NCBI RefSeq assembly: GCF_008123515.1 | Contig: NZ_VSSR01000048.1 | Span: forward strand, 1 to 47,892 | Reading direction: 5' to 3' | DNA length: 47,892 nucleotides | From: Bradyrhizobium cytisi | Lineage (GTDB): Bacteria; Pseudomonadota; Alphaproteobacteria; Rhizobiales; Xanthobacteraceae | Shown here: piece after piece, positions 1-7,060 of the stretch | How positions within the stretch are numbered: the stretch's first letter is position 1 | Layout of the letters: every line of letters begins with the position of its first letter | The notes under the pieces: model-generated | What the model was told of the DNA's origin: nothing | The model's database searches: none | Seen by the model: only the letters and a program-made list of their open reading frames with translations | Made by a program: the position numbers and the translations under genes

Positions 1-180
1 ACAGCTTCATCAAGCCGGCAATATCGCCGGCCGTGAGGCTATGCCTGGACATCTTCTCGCTTTGCCAGGCGAAAGCGAGGTTATCAGCCAATTCGAACGA
101 CTCAGTTCCAGCGACACAAAAATTGCGCCAAACTGCGTGCGGATAGCGGTCGGTCCGTCGGAAGGATGATCGAGCAACAT
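1..180 (-). pseudogene. IS110-family transposase, N-terminal remnant, frameshifted
   Basis: Read leftward from an ATG at 180, the sequence gives an N-terminal stretch with FVSLELSRSNWLITSLSPG, which I recognise as the start of rhizobial IS110-family transposases (DEDD-type, acting on circular insertion-sequence DNA). The original frame then runs into a stop at 10-12. The expected continuation, SEKMSRHSLTAGDIAGLMKL, is present in another frame beginning about ten bases after the SPG codons, so a frameshift is the simplest reading. The window edge cuts the element, so its remaining length is unknown. Family membership rests on recognition of this N-terminal pattern only. Confidence 0.6.
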
Positions 181-251
181 CGTCGTCTCCAGGTTGGGTG
201 GTTTTGCAACCTCAGTCTGGCCTCAGACCTGGTCGCTATCCACTCCCCATG

Positions 252-280
252 GAATCTTCGCTGCGCTCGCAATGACGGGG
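252..280. repeat. half-copy of a REP-like repeat (cgctgcgctcgcaatgac)
   Basis: The core CGCTGCGCTCGCAATGA is also one arm of the inverted repeat at 26301-26376, and a shorter form (ATTGCGCTCGCAATAACGG) lies near 24482-24500. It sits between the IS110 remnant and the gene at 292-663. The rest of 181-291 shows nothing recognisable. Confidence 0.55.
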
Positions 281-291
281 AGGGAGCGACG

Positions 292-663
292 TCAATCCGG
301 TAGATGGTTCGCCGATCCCTGCACGATCAGCCCCGCATCATTCACCCGCAGGTATTCGCAGATCCGCTTGCCCCGCTCGTTCTCGTAGAACACCACCACG
401 CTGTCAGGGCTGACGAACACGTCAATCAGTGAAAAGTGCAGGTCCGGCAGCAGCCCGAGCGCCTTGCCCCAATAGGCGCGCAACGCGTCCTTGCCGCGCA
501 CGGTGCCGCTGGCGCCGAATCCCATCGCGGGGATCCGGTCCGACGTCATCACGGCCGCGTCGTCGTAGAGCGTGAGCACGCGCTCGAGATCGCGCGTGTT
601 CCAGGCCTCGACCCAGGTCCGGCCGAGCGCGGCTAGCGTTGATGGCTGATGGTGCTGTGACAT
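292..663 (-). CDS. NTF2-like / SnoaL-fold small protein
   Basis: 123 residues, the usual size of a single NTF2-like (SnoaL/DUF4440) domain. The pattern fits the fold: an N-terminal helix (ALGRTWVEAWNTRDLERVLTLYDDAAVM), a central GKDALRAYWGKAL helix and C-terminal strands (SVVVFYENERGKRICEYLRV). Such proteins are small pocketed cytoplasmic proteins, either enzymes or ligand-binding; no catalytic residue can be assigned here. It starts at ATG 663 with a purine-rich GGGAGAAACGCC before the start, and is divergent from guaA across about 150 bases. A second unrelated NTF2-like gene lies at 17511-17897. Function unknown. Confidence 0.8.
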   Translation of the reverse strand: MSQHHQPSTLAALGRTWVEAWNTRDLERVLTLYDDAAVMTSDRIPAMGFGASGTVRGKDALRAYWGKALGLLPDLHFSLIDVFVSPDSVVVFYENERGKRICEYLRVNDAGLIVQGSANHLPD

Positions 664-814
664 GGCGTTTCTCCCTGATTGGCCCCGGTTTGGTGGAGGG
701 GGGCAATTAGGTCAATAATACTTACCTATATCCATTTGTCCATGCCCAAAGAAGAATGTGGGCGCCCAGCCCCACGCGGTTGCGAGGAGGGGCGTGGTCG
801 CGTATCTGCTTGCC

Positions 815-2413
815 ATGACAGCAGCACAGAACGACCGCTCCGCGTCGACGCCCTCCGTGGCCTCGGCGCACGACAAGATTCTCATCGTCGACTTCGGCAG
901 CCAGGTGACGCAGCTGATCGCGCGTCGCGTGCGCGAGGACGGCGTCTATTGCGAGATCGTCCCGTTCAACAAGGCCGAGCAGGCCTTTTTGGAGATGAAG
1001 CCGAAAGCGGTGATTCTCTCCGGCGGCCCGGAGTCGGTGCATGAGGCCGGCTCGCCCCGCGCGCCGCAAGCGATCTTCGCCTCCGGCGTGCCGGTGATGG
1101 GCATCTGCTACGGCCAGATGACCATGGCGGAGCAGCTCGGCGGCACCGTCGAGGGCGGCCATCACCGCGAATTCGGCCGCGCCGATGTCGAGGTCAAGGC
1201 GCCGAGCAAGCTGTTCGAGGACGTCTGGTCACCAGGCGGCAAGAACCAGGTCTGGATGAGCCATGGCGATCGCATCACAAAAATGCCGCCGGGCTTTTCC
1301 GTCGCCGGCACCTCGCCGAACGCGCCCTTCGCGATCATCCAGGACGAGACGCGCAAATATTACGGGCTGATGTTCCACCCCGAAGTGGTGCACACGCCCG
1401 ACGGCGCCAAGCTGATCCGCAATTTCGTCCGCAAGATCGCCGGCCTCACCGGCGACTGGACCATGCGCGCCTTCCGCGAGGAGGAGATCGCAAAGATCCG
1501 CGCCCAGGTCGGCAAGGGCAAGGTGATCTGCGGCCTCTCCGGCGGCGTCGATTCAGCCGTCGCCGCCGTGCTGATCCACGAGGCCATCGGCGACCAGCTG
1601 ACCTGCGTGTTCGTCGACCACGGCATGCTGCGCCTCGACGAAGCCAAGACCGTGGTCGATTTGTTCCGCCACCACTACAACATCCCGCTCGTGCACGTGG
1701 ACGCCTCGAAGCAGTTTTTGGGCGAGCTCGAAGGCGTCACCGACCCCGAAACCAAGCGCAAGACCATCGGCCGCCTCTTCATCGAGGTGTTCGAGGCTGA
1801 GGCCAAGAAGATCGGCGGCGCGGACTTCCTGGCACAAGGCACGCTCTACCCTGATGTGATCGAGAGCGTCTCCTTCACCGGTGGTCCCTCGGTGACGATC
1901 AAGTCGCACCACAATGTCGGCGGTCTGCCCGAGCGCATGAACATGAAGCTCGTCGAGCCCCTGCGCGAGCTGTTCAAGGACGAGGTGCGCAAGTTAGGGC
2001 GCGAGCTTGGTCTTTCCGAAATCTTCGTCGGCCGCCACCCGTTCCCGGGCCCCGGCCTCGCCATCCGCTGCCCCGGCGACATCACAAGCGACAAGCTCGA
2101 CATCCTGCGCAAGGCCGACGCCGTCTACATCGACCAGATCCGCAAGCACGGTCTCTACGATGACATCTGGCAGGCCTTCGCCGTGCTGCTCCCCGTCAAG
2201 ACCGTCGGCGTCATGGGCGACGGCCGCACCTACGACTACGTCGTCGGCCTGCGCGCTGTCACCTCCACGGACGGCATGACCGCGGACTTCTACCAGTTCG
2301 ACATGAAGTTTTTGGGCGAGACCGCCACGCGCATCATCAACGAGGTCAAGGGCGTGAACCGGGTGGTCTATGATGTGACCAGCAAGCCGCCGGGGACGAT
2401 CGAGTGGGAGTAG
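815..2413 (+). CDS. guaA: GMP synthase (glutamine-hydrolysing)
   Basis: Converts XMP to GMP with ATP and glutamine, the last step of guanine nucleotide synthesis, in the cytoplasm. The N-terminal class I glutamine amidotransferase domain has the nucleophile in GICYGQ (Cys98) and the His188/Glu190 pair in MFHPEV. The ATP-pyrophosphatase loop is SGGVDS (242-247), and the C-terminal dimerisation domain ends in the conserved PPGTIEWE. From ATG 815 the protein is 532 residues, close to the 525 of E. coli. The frame stays open upstream to 758, but those residues (MGAQPHAVARRGVVAYLLA) do not resemble family N-termini, so 815 is preferred. Single-gene unit; the accessory islet begins right after its stop. 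Confidence 0.97.
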   Translation: MTAAQNDRSASTPSVASAHDKILIVDFGSQVTQLIARRVREDGVYCEIVPFNKAEQAFLEMKPKAVILSGGPESVHEAGSPRAPQAIFASGVPVMGICYGQMTMAEQLGGTVEGGHHREFGRADVEVKAPSKLFEDVWSPGGKNQVWMSHGDRITKMPPGFSVAGTSPNAPFAIIQDETRKYYGLMFHPEVVHTPDGAKLIRNFVRKIAGLTGDWTMRAFREEEIAKIRAQVGKGKVICGLSGGVDSAVAAVLIHEAIGDQLTCVFVDHGMLRLDEAKTVVDLFRHHYNIPLVHVDASKQFLGELEGVTDPETKRKTIGRLFIEVFEAEAKKIGGADFLAQGTLYPDVIESVSFTGGPSVTIKSHHNVGGLPERMNMKLVEPLRELFKDEVRKLGRELGLSEIFVGRHPFPGPGLAIRCPGDITSDKLDILRKADAVYIDQIRKHGLYDDIWQAFAVLLPVKTVGVMGDGRTYDYVVGLRAVTSTDGMTADFYQFDMKFLGETATRIINEVKGVNRVVYDVTSKPPGTIEWE

Positions 2414-2487
2414 GGGCGGCGTTTGCTGTCGCGTGATGGAGCTGCAATTCGAGATGCTCGCCAGTGCGCGCGCAGCGGAGTTGTGCC

Positions 2488-3099
2488 ATGGCAAGACCAC
2501 GATATGACGACGGCCTTCCGTCGAGGACTGAGATATTCGAGTTTTGGAAGGATCGTATTGCCGGATTGGTACGTTGGATTGATTGGGGCAAGCCCAGTTG
2601 TTGGGCTTGCAAATTTCACTACGGTCTCAAGTACGACATCAAACGATCCGACGCGAGTTGGGGTGAAATCCTCCGATGTTGGGATCGCATTCCCCTCCAA
2701 CGTTGCCACATCGTAGGGCACTCACTTGGAGGCGGCGACGACGTCGCGAACCTGTTTTTGATGTGCCGCGAGTGCCACGATCGCATGCCGAATACGACCA
2801 TTCCGGAGGTGTTTTTCGAGTGGGCGCGGGCTCAGAGCTGGAGCGCACGCGAGGATGCCAAGATCCGGGATGCGATGCAGACATTCGGAGTTGATGACAC
2901 GACTATGCCTGATTTGGATCAGGTGCTGAATTCTGAGGATTTCAAGATTTGGTCCGGTGACAAGATCGGATTGCATTGGCCCCAATCAAGTTATCCATCC
3001 ATTTCATCGCGCTTGACGCCGGCGACAATATTGGGACTTGCCATCTATTATCGCCGCACTTTTGGGAAGCGAACTCTGGAGAGACAATGCGGGCGCTAG
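2488..3099 (+). CDS. HNH endonuclease-domain protein with zinc knuckle
   Basis: 203 residues from ATG 2488 (an in-frame upstream start at 2464 lacks a better ribosome site). Visible pattern: C38-x2-C41, then LQRCHIVGHSLGG with His74, Asn88 in VANLFLMC, and C93-x2-C96-His97. This is the order of a zinc-stabilised HNH (beta-beta-alpha metal) nuclease: catalytic His, central Asn, last His, and four Cys holding a structural zinc. The rest (100-203) is not recognised. Codon use looks less GC-biased than neighbouring genes and the gene follows guaA, whose 3' end is a known island insertion site, so transfer is likely. Role (defence, mobile-element or repair nuclease) is not shown. Confidence 0.65.
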   Translation: MARPRYDDGLPSRTEIFEFWKDRIAGLVRWIDWGKPSCWACKFHYGLKYDIKRSDASWGEILRCWDRIPLQRCHIVGHSLGGGDDVANLFLMCRECHDRMPNTTIPEVFFEWARAQSWSAREDAKIRDAMQTFGVDDTTMPDLDQVLNSEDFKIWSGDKIGLHWPQSSYPSISSRLTPATILGLAIYYRRTFGKRTLERQCGR

Positions 3100-3155
3100 C
3101 TGGAGAGCAGCAAGCGAACCGCATGAAACTCCCTTGAAATATAAATGCCGTTTTG

Positions 3156-3176
3156 ATATGACTACTGTAGTCATAT
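3156..3176. promoter_or_regulatory. perfect palindrome, probable antitoxin operator
   Basis: Ten-base arms ATATGACTAC and GTAGTCATAT flank a single T, a perfect 21-base inverted repeat ending nine bases before the antitoxin ATG at 3186. Phd/YefM antitoxins, alone or with the toxin, commonly repress their own operon by binding such palindromes. That use here is inferred from position. Confidence 0.7.
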
Positions 3177-3185
3177 AGGTGTGCC

Positions 3186-3428
3186 ATGCGAGAAATTCAG
3201 CTCCGTGATGCCAAAGCCAATCTCTCCGCAGTCGTCGACGAGGCGGTCGACGGCAAGCCGGCGGTGATCACGCGTCACGGCAAGAAGCAGGCGGTGGTCT
3301 TGAGCTACGAGGAGTGGCGACGTCTGTCGCAGGTTCCGAGCTTCGGACGCTTACTGATGGCAGCTCCCGTGAGGACAGGCGATCTGCCGGCGCGCAATCG
3401 TTCCAAGCTGCGCAAGACCGATTTCTGA
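3186..3428 (+). CDS. type II antitoxin, Phd/YefM family
   Basis: 80 residues. The N-terminal half (MREIQLRDAKANLSAVVDEA, GKPAVITRHGKKQAVVLSYEEWRRL) is the Phd/YefM fold that dimerises and binds the operator. The C-terminal tail, rich in basic and polar residues, is the part expected to wrap the toxin. The stop at 3426-3428 is three bases before the toxin start, so the two are co-translated. The start lies just behind a perfect 21-base palindrome, consistent with autorepression. Pairing a Phd-type antitoxin with a PIN toxin is common in rhizobia. Confidence 0.9.
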   Translation: MREIQLRDAKANLSAVVDEAVDGKPAVITRHGKKQAVVLSYEEWRRLSQVPSFGRLLMAAPVRTGDLPARNRSKLRKTDF

Positions 3429-3431
3429 GAC

Positions 3432-3869
3432 GTGTACCTCGTCGATACCAACGTCATATCTGCTGTCTCACCGAATCGGCCAGCGTCGATGGCGCTGGTC
3501 GAATGGATCGATGCGCAATCCGCCTCTTTGTTCTTGTCCGTCGTGACGATTGCGGAAGTCGAGGATGGAATAGCCAAGCTACGCCGCGAGAAAGCCACGC
3601 GCAGGAGTAGGGACTTGACCCAGTGGCTTGACGCCGTACTGCACCTCTATGGTGATCGTATACTTGTATTCGACATGCAGACTGCGCGGCTCGCAGGCGA
3701 GCTGTCGGATCGGGCTCGCGGGCGGGGGCATGCGCCCGGATTTGCAGATATCATCATTGCTGCCACTGCACGCCAATACGCGCTGACAATCCTGTCGCGC
3801 AACGTCAGGCATTTCGAGCCGCTCGGCGTGCCTGTGCTCGATCCCTTTCGCCGGTTGCCCCCGTCCTGA
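3432..3869 (+). CDS. vapC: type II toxin, VapC-like PIN-domain ribonuclease
   Basis: 145 residues from GTG 3432. The PIN-domain acidic residues are in place: Asp5 in LVDTNVIS, Glu42 in TIAEVEDGI and Asp106 in GFADIIIAATA; Asn124 in SRNVRHF is the usual polar residue at the fourth site. These coordinate Mg2+ for cleavage of RNA, in VapC toxins often tRNA or rRNA. The C-terminal VPVLDPF is typical of the FitB/VapC group. Three bases separate it from the antitoxin, which should neutralise it. All key residues are intact, so this module looks functional, unlike the broken one at 4572-5066. Confidence 0.9.
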   Translation: MYLVDTNVISAVSPNRPASMALVEWIDAQSASLFLSVVTIAEVEDGIAKLRREKATRRSRDLTQWLDAVLHLYGDRILVFDMQTARLAGELSDRARGRGHAPGFADIIIAATARQYALTILSRNVRHFEPLGVPVLDPFRRLPPS

Positions 3870-3884
3870 TCGTCACGCAGGTGA

Positions 3885-3965
3885 GTAGGATCGGTAGAGC
3901 GTAGCGAAACCCATCGCGACTACGAAGCGTGATTGATGGGTTTCCCTTTGCTCTACCCATCCTAC
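3885..3965. repeat. dispersed inverted repeat, imperfect 31-base arms
   Basis: Arms 3885-3915 and 3935-3965 (left begins GTAGGATCGGTAGAGC, right ends GCTCTACCCATCCTAC) pair at 27 of 31 positions around a 19-base loop. The GTAGGNTGGG...CCCATC motif is a dispersed intergenic repeat type of bradyrhizobia; a related start lies at 47857. It may act as a terminator for the toxin gene. Confidence 0.65.
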
Positions 3966-4091
3966 AAAGTACTGATCGAGAAGCTCACGATCAAGAAGCT
4001 GCCGCACGGGCGGTTCGCATAGTCATCCGAGCGAAGCCCATTGCTGGACCAGTTCGAGCAACAGCTCGCCGACCTGGACGAGAACGCGGCC
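3966..4091 (+). pseudogene. IS66-type transposase fragment with in-frame stop
   Basis: Translation from 3966 gives KVLIEKLTIKKLPHGRFA, a TAG at 4020-4022, then SSERSPLLDQFEQQLADLDE. This matches the N-terminal coiled-coil pattern of IS66-family transposases (EKL...L..GRFG.SSER...LDQ.E.QL.DLEE). No start, no catalytic part and no inverted ends are visible, so it is a scar about 42 codons long starting directly at the edge of the inverted repeat. Confidence 0.55.
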
Positions 4092-4144
4092 ACACTTTAT
4101 TTTCGGAAGTGGTTTTGGAGAGCGTGATCGAGAAGGAGGCCAAC

Positions 4145-4477
4145 ATGCCGATCATCCGTGTGTCCGTGATCCGCTGCGAGCCGCAGCACTTCGCCGAAAT
4201 CAAGAAGATGATGGCGGACTCGCTTGCCGTGCTCGAACCGGGCATCCGCGCGATGCGCGGCCTCATCCACTTCTACGCGGGGGAAGATGAGGCGGTGAGC
4301 TCGCTGGTCAATGTCAGTCTGTGGCGCACCCTGGAGGATGCGAAGCAGCTCGACACATTCCAGCCGATGCTCGATCTCGGCAAGGCGTTCGTGGGCAAGG
4401 GCGCTACGTTCGAGCGCCCTGTCATGAATTACGCCTCGCAATGGGAGTTCGGGCCGGAGCGCTCGTCGCCCGATTGA
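4145..4477 (+). CDS. small ferredoxin-like-fold (ABM-type) protein
   Basis: 110 residues from ATG 4145, preceded by a strong AAGGAGG. The sequence MPIIRVSVIRCEPQHFAEIKKMMADSLAVLEPGIRAMRGLIHFYAGED... SLVNVSLWRTLEDAKQLDTFQPM follows the dimeric alpha/beta barrel (antibiotic-biosynthesis-monooxygenase-like) pattern: strand, helix, strand with a GLIHFYAG turn, then an SLWRTLEDAKQ helix. Members bind or oxidise small aromatic or haem-like ligands, but many have no known activity and no substrate can be named. An earlier in-frame start at 3929 would run through repeat and IS66-scar sequence and is rejected. Monocistronic, between two pieces of mobile debris. Confidence 0.65.
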   Translation: MPIIRVSVIRCEPQHFAEIKKMMADSLAVLEPGIRAMRGLIHFYAGEDEAVSSLVNVSLWRTLEDAKQLDTFQPMLDLGKAFVGKGATFERPVMNYASQWEFGPERSSPD

Positions 4478-4571
4478 TCGCGGGGGTACGATCACAGTGC
4501 ACTTGACCCCTGCGGCGTTGCTAGAGCGGCGAAATCTTGCAGCCCTTTACATATAGGCGCATGTAGTCACC

Positions 4572-4888
4572 ATGACCCACATCAGCATCCGAGGTCTCCA
4601 GAAGATTTCCGGCGAAGCCATCGGCGGCTGCCGGGGCCGACACCCGTGAAATCGGGCGAGCGGACGGTGGGGCTGCTCATTCCCCTCAGGTCGGCCGATC
4701 CGGATCGCCTTGCTGCCGTGTTGAAACGGGCAACAGCGCTGGCCAAGGGCCGCGATGTGCGGGCGGACGACGTGGGGCTGGCGGCGTTCGGCGATGTCGA
4801 TCCGGTCGATTGGTCGATCGCGGCCGTGAACGCCCTGACGGGCAAGCCCGGCAGGTCCCGTAACAATTCCCGCAAGTCGAAGCGGTGA
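4572..4888 (+). pseudogene. antitoxin gene of a second toxin-antitoxin pair, frameshifted
   Basis: ATG 4572 opens MTHISIRGLQKISGEAIGG, then stops at 4647. Shifting frame near 4625 gives LPGPTPVKSGERTVGLLIPLR and a long continuation to the TGA at 4886-4888, ending in a basic tail (SRNNSRKSKR). Joined, the pieces make one antitoxin-like protein of about 105 residues, so a small indel around 4620-4632 has broken it. A translation restart at GTG 4646 could still make the C-terminal 80 residues. The overlapping downstream PIN-like remnant supports the assignment. Confidence 0.55.
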
Positions 4889-5066
4889 GGCGGCCCTCGA
4901 CGACGATCGTCATCGACGCGGTCATTTTGGTTGCCGCGGCTCGAGCGCGATCCTGAAGGCCGCCGGGTGTGCGATTCTGGTCACGACCGATCCGCGAGAT
5001 CGTCGAGGACGCCGAGCAGCCCAAACCGCAAGATCGGTCGAGCGCATCGCGGCCATCGCGGCCTAA
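4885..5066 (+). pseudogene. PIN-type toxin remnant, frameshifted and truncated
   Basis: A GTG at 4885 overlaps the antitoxin stop (GTGA) and reads VRRPSTTIVIDAVILVAAARARS, then stop. DAVILVAA resembles the first PIN strand carrying the catalytic Asp. From 4938 another frame continues GSSAILKAAGCAILVTTD, again PIN-like, and later VERIAAIAA before a TAA at 5064-5066. The remainder of a usual 140-residue PIN protein is missing, so the toxin is dead; loss of toxin function relaxes selection on its antitoxin. Confidence 0.5.
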
Positions 5067-5091
5067 CTCAAGCCGCCACGGAGGAGGGACG

Positions 5092-5973
5092 ATGACGGCG
5101 GCACTGCGAAACTATCAGGCCCGGATGCGGCGGGTGCTGGATCATATCGACCGGCATCTCGACGCGGATCTGGATCTGGCCAGCTTAAGCGCTGTCGCGG
5201 CGTTCTCGAAATTTCATTTCCACCGGCAGTTCACGGCGACCTTCGGGCTGTCAGTGCATCGCTATGTCCAGCTGGCCCGTCTGAAGCGTGCATCGCATCA
5301 GCTGGCCTACAATGACGCCTTGGATGTCACCGAGATCGCGATGGATGCCGGTTACGATGCACCCGACGCCTTTGCCCGCGCCTTTCGGCAACGGTTCGGG
5401 CAGTCGCCGTCGTCGTTCCGGAAATCGCCGGACTGGGAGCCGTGGCTTGCGGCCTTCGGGCCTCTCGACAACGCCAGGAGCAAGCTCATGCAGAAGAACT
5501 TCAGCACTGACGACGTGACGATCCGCGATGTACGGCCCACCAGGGTGGCGATCATGGAGCATCGGGGCAGCCCTGAGAAACTCGGTGACACGATCCGGCG
5601 GTTTATCGCCTGGCGCAAGGCGGCCGGCCTGCATCCCAGCACAAGTCCGACCTTCACTGTCTGGCATTCCGAGGGGCGTCCGGTGCAGCATGACGAATAT
5701 TGGATAGACCTTTGTGTCGGGACCGACCAGCCGATCGCGGCGAATGGCGAAGCGGTCAAGGACGGCGAGATTCCCGGCGGCCGCTGCGCGGTGCTGCGCG
5801 TCGTCGGTTACACCGATAATCTGGAGCCCGCCGCGCTCTTTCTCTATCGCGACTGGCTTCCGGCCAGCGGCGAGGAAGCCCGCGACTTCCCGATCTACTG
5901 TCAGCGGCTGAGACTTTTCCCGGAGGTGCAGGAGCATGAGACGGTCGCGGACGTGTTCTTGCCGCTGAAGTGA
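5092..5973 (+). CDS. AraC-family regulator with GyrI-like effector domain
   Basis: 293 residues from ATG 5092, preceded by GGAGGAGGG. Residues about 5-105 carry the two helix-turn-helix motifs of AraC/XylS proteins (LASLSAVAAFSKFHFHRQFTATFG; VTEIAMDAGYDAPDAFARAFRQRFGQSPSSFR). Residues about 130-293 are a GyrI-like/SOUL-like effector domain (VTIRDVRPTRVAIMEHRG... WIDLCVG... GGRCAVLRVVG...), as in Rob- and BmrR-type multidrug sensors that bind hydrophobic cations or drugs. The N-terminal DNA-binding domain plus C-terminal ligand domain is the Rob layout. Its frame is open further upstream to 4969, through the toxin scar, but the ribosome site fixes the start. Target genes are unknown; no drug pump adjoins. 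Confidence 0.88.
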   Translation: MTAALRNYQARMRRVLDHIDRHLDADLDLASLSAVAAFSKFHFHRQFTATFGLSVHRYVQLARLKRASHQLAYNDALDVTEIAMDAGYDAPDAFARAFRQRFGQSPSSFRKSPDWEPWLAAFGPLDNARSKLMQKNFSTDDVTIRDVRPTRVAIMEHRGSPEKLGDTIRRFIAWRKAAGLHPSTSPTFTVWHSEGRPVQHDEYWIDLCVGTDQPIAANGEAVKDGEIPGGRCAVLRVVGYTDNLEPAALFLYRDWLPASGEEARDFPIYCQRLRLFPEVQEHETVADVFLPLK

Positions 5974-5982
5974 TGCGCTGCC

Positions 5983-6097
5983 GTAAGGCGGATTAGCCCG
6001 CGGCCGCGCGAAGCGCGGTCCGCCGGCGTAATCCGCCATCTCTCATCACGTCGCGCTGATGGATGGCGGATTACGCTGCCGCTAATCCGCCCTACGG
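5983..6097. repeat. pair of dispersed hairpins (GGCGGATTA / TAATCCGCC)
   Basis: Arms GGCGGATTA at 5987-5995 and TAATCCGCC at 6029-6037 form one hairpin; a second uses 6065-6073 and 6083-6091. This is a common intergenic repeat type in bradyrhizobia and lies between convergent genes, where it may terminate both transcripts. Confidence 0.6.
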
Positions 6098-6161
6098 GTT
6101 CTGAGCTGCGCTCGACGACGGCGCCCCGTCCATGCAGCGCGATAGTCGCCGGCTTCGACAC

Positions 6162-6833
6162 CTACCAGAACATCGGCACCAATCGGTAGCCCACGCGGTC
6201 GCAGTATTCGTCGTAGCCGGCTAGATGAGCCAGCAGGAGCGCCTCCTCGCGCATCAGTCGCCACACGAGAACCGGGACCAGCAGTGCGACTGGGAGAAGC
6301 CCAAACCACGAGCCCAGTGCCAGAGGTATCCCCGCAACCATGACCAGCGCACCCGAGTACATCGGGTGGCGTACGATCGCATAGGGACCAGTGACGATCA
6401 CCTGCTGGCCCTCTGCGATCTCGATGGTTCCGGCAGTGAACGTGTTCTCCCGGAAGGTGAGGAAAACAATCAGGAAGCCGATAGCGATCATCCCCGCACC
6501 AGCCAGCGAAACGGCGAGGCTCACGTGTGACCAGCCGAAGCGCATGTCGAGCCCCGGTACGGCAAAGGTCGCCAGGAATACGAGTCCTGCCAGTGCCTGG
6601 ACGACACCCTGGATCGGATCGGGCTCCGAACCCGGTCCCGCCTTCACGCGCCGTTCCAGCAGCGCCTTGTCGTGAAACCACAGCCAGACGGTGATCGCCG
6701 CAGCGCATCCGAAAAACACAGCCAAGGTCATCCAGGCGCGCCCGAAGTGCAGTGTCCCCGCCGAGCCGAAAAGCACGACGGCGATGGTCGCGAAAAGGAA
6801 GATGAGTCCAGCAAAGGCACGCACGAGCAGCAT
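6162..6833 (-). CDS. isoprenylcysteine carboxyl methyltransferase-family membrane protein
   Basis: 223 residues from ATG 6833. Several hydrophobic segments (LLVRAFAGLIFLFATIAVVLF; WMTLAVFFGCAAAITVWLWF; VVQALAGLVFLATFAV; VSLAGAGMIAIGFLIVFLTF; PLALGSWFGLLPVALLVPVLVW) make a polytopic inner-membrane protein. The ICMT/PEMT signature is present: VTGPYAIVRHPMYSG, followed by a C-terminal REEALLLAHLAGYDEYCDRVGYRLVPMFW. Family members use S-adenosylmethionine to methylate lipid-like or prenyl substrates; the bacterial substrate is unknown. The frame is open upstream but that sequence belongs to the GFA-like remnant at 6865-7017. The pair was probably transferred or transcribed together. Confidence 0.8.
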   Translation of the reverse strand: MLLVRAFAGLIFLFATIAVVLFGSAGTLHFGRAWMTLAVFFGCAAAITVWLWFHDKALLERRVKAGPGSEPDPIQGVVQALAGLVFLATFAVPGLDMRFGWSHVSLAVSLAGAGMIAIGFLIVFLTFRENTFTAGTIEIAEGQQVIVTGPYAIVRHPMYSGALVMVAGIPLALGSWFGLLPVALLVPVLVWRLMREEALLLAHLAGYDEYCDRVGYRLVPMFW

Positions 6834-6864
6834 CCTGCTATGGTCGTGCTTTGGACCGCAGAAT

Positions 6865-7017
6865 TCAAGATCGGGACCGCAACACGGCCGGTGCATCCGG
6901 CAGCGCTTCGATCTTGCCTGCGCCCTTCCGGCGGTCGTCGCAATAGCAGACGGCGCTGACGATCGGATGACCGAACGCTCTGACTTCAACAGCCCCGCAG
7001 GCGCATGCTGCAGTCAT
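6865..7017 (-). pseudogene. truncated GFA / CENP-V-like zinc protein remnant
   Basis: ATG 7017 leads to 50 residues: MTAACACGAVEVRAFGHPIV, SAVCYCDDRRKGAGKIEALPDAPAVLRS, then stop. The CxCG turn and CYCDD followed by an IEALPDAPAV stretch are the opening of the GFA (glutathione-dependent formaldehyde-activating-like) fold. The usual CxxC at the second site reads C-D-D-R, so a zinc-binding Cys is lost, and the protein stops about 100 residues early. It lies 31 bases upstream of the methyltransferase gene, same strand. Confidence 0.5.
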
Positions 7018-7060
7018 GACGGGAGCAGGGGGGCATGTTGGCAATCACCATGAGGATGGA

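Noticed and set aside
2374..5091. direct repeat of the guaA 3' end marking an island boundary
   Set aside because: I looked for a second copy of the guaA end downstream and found none; a short similar phrase near 15856 lies inside the helicase gene and is coincidental.
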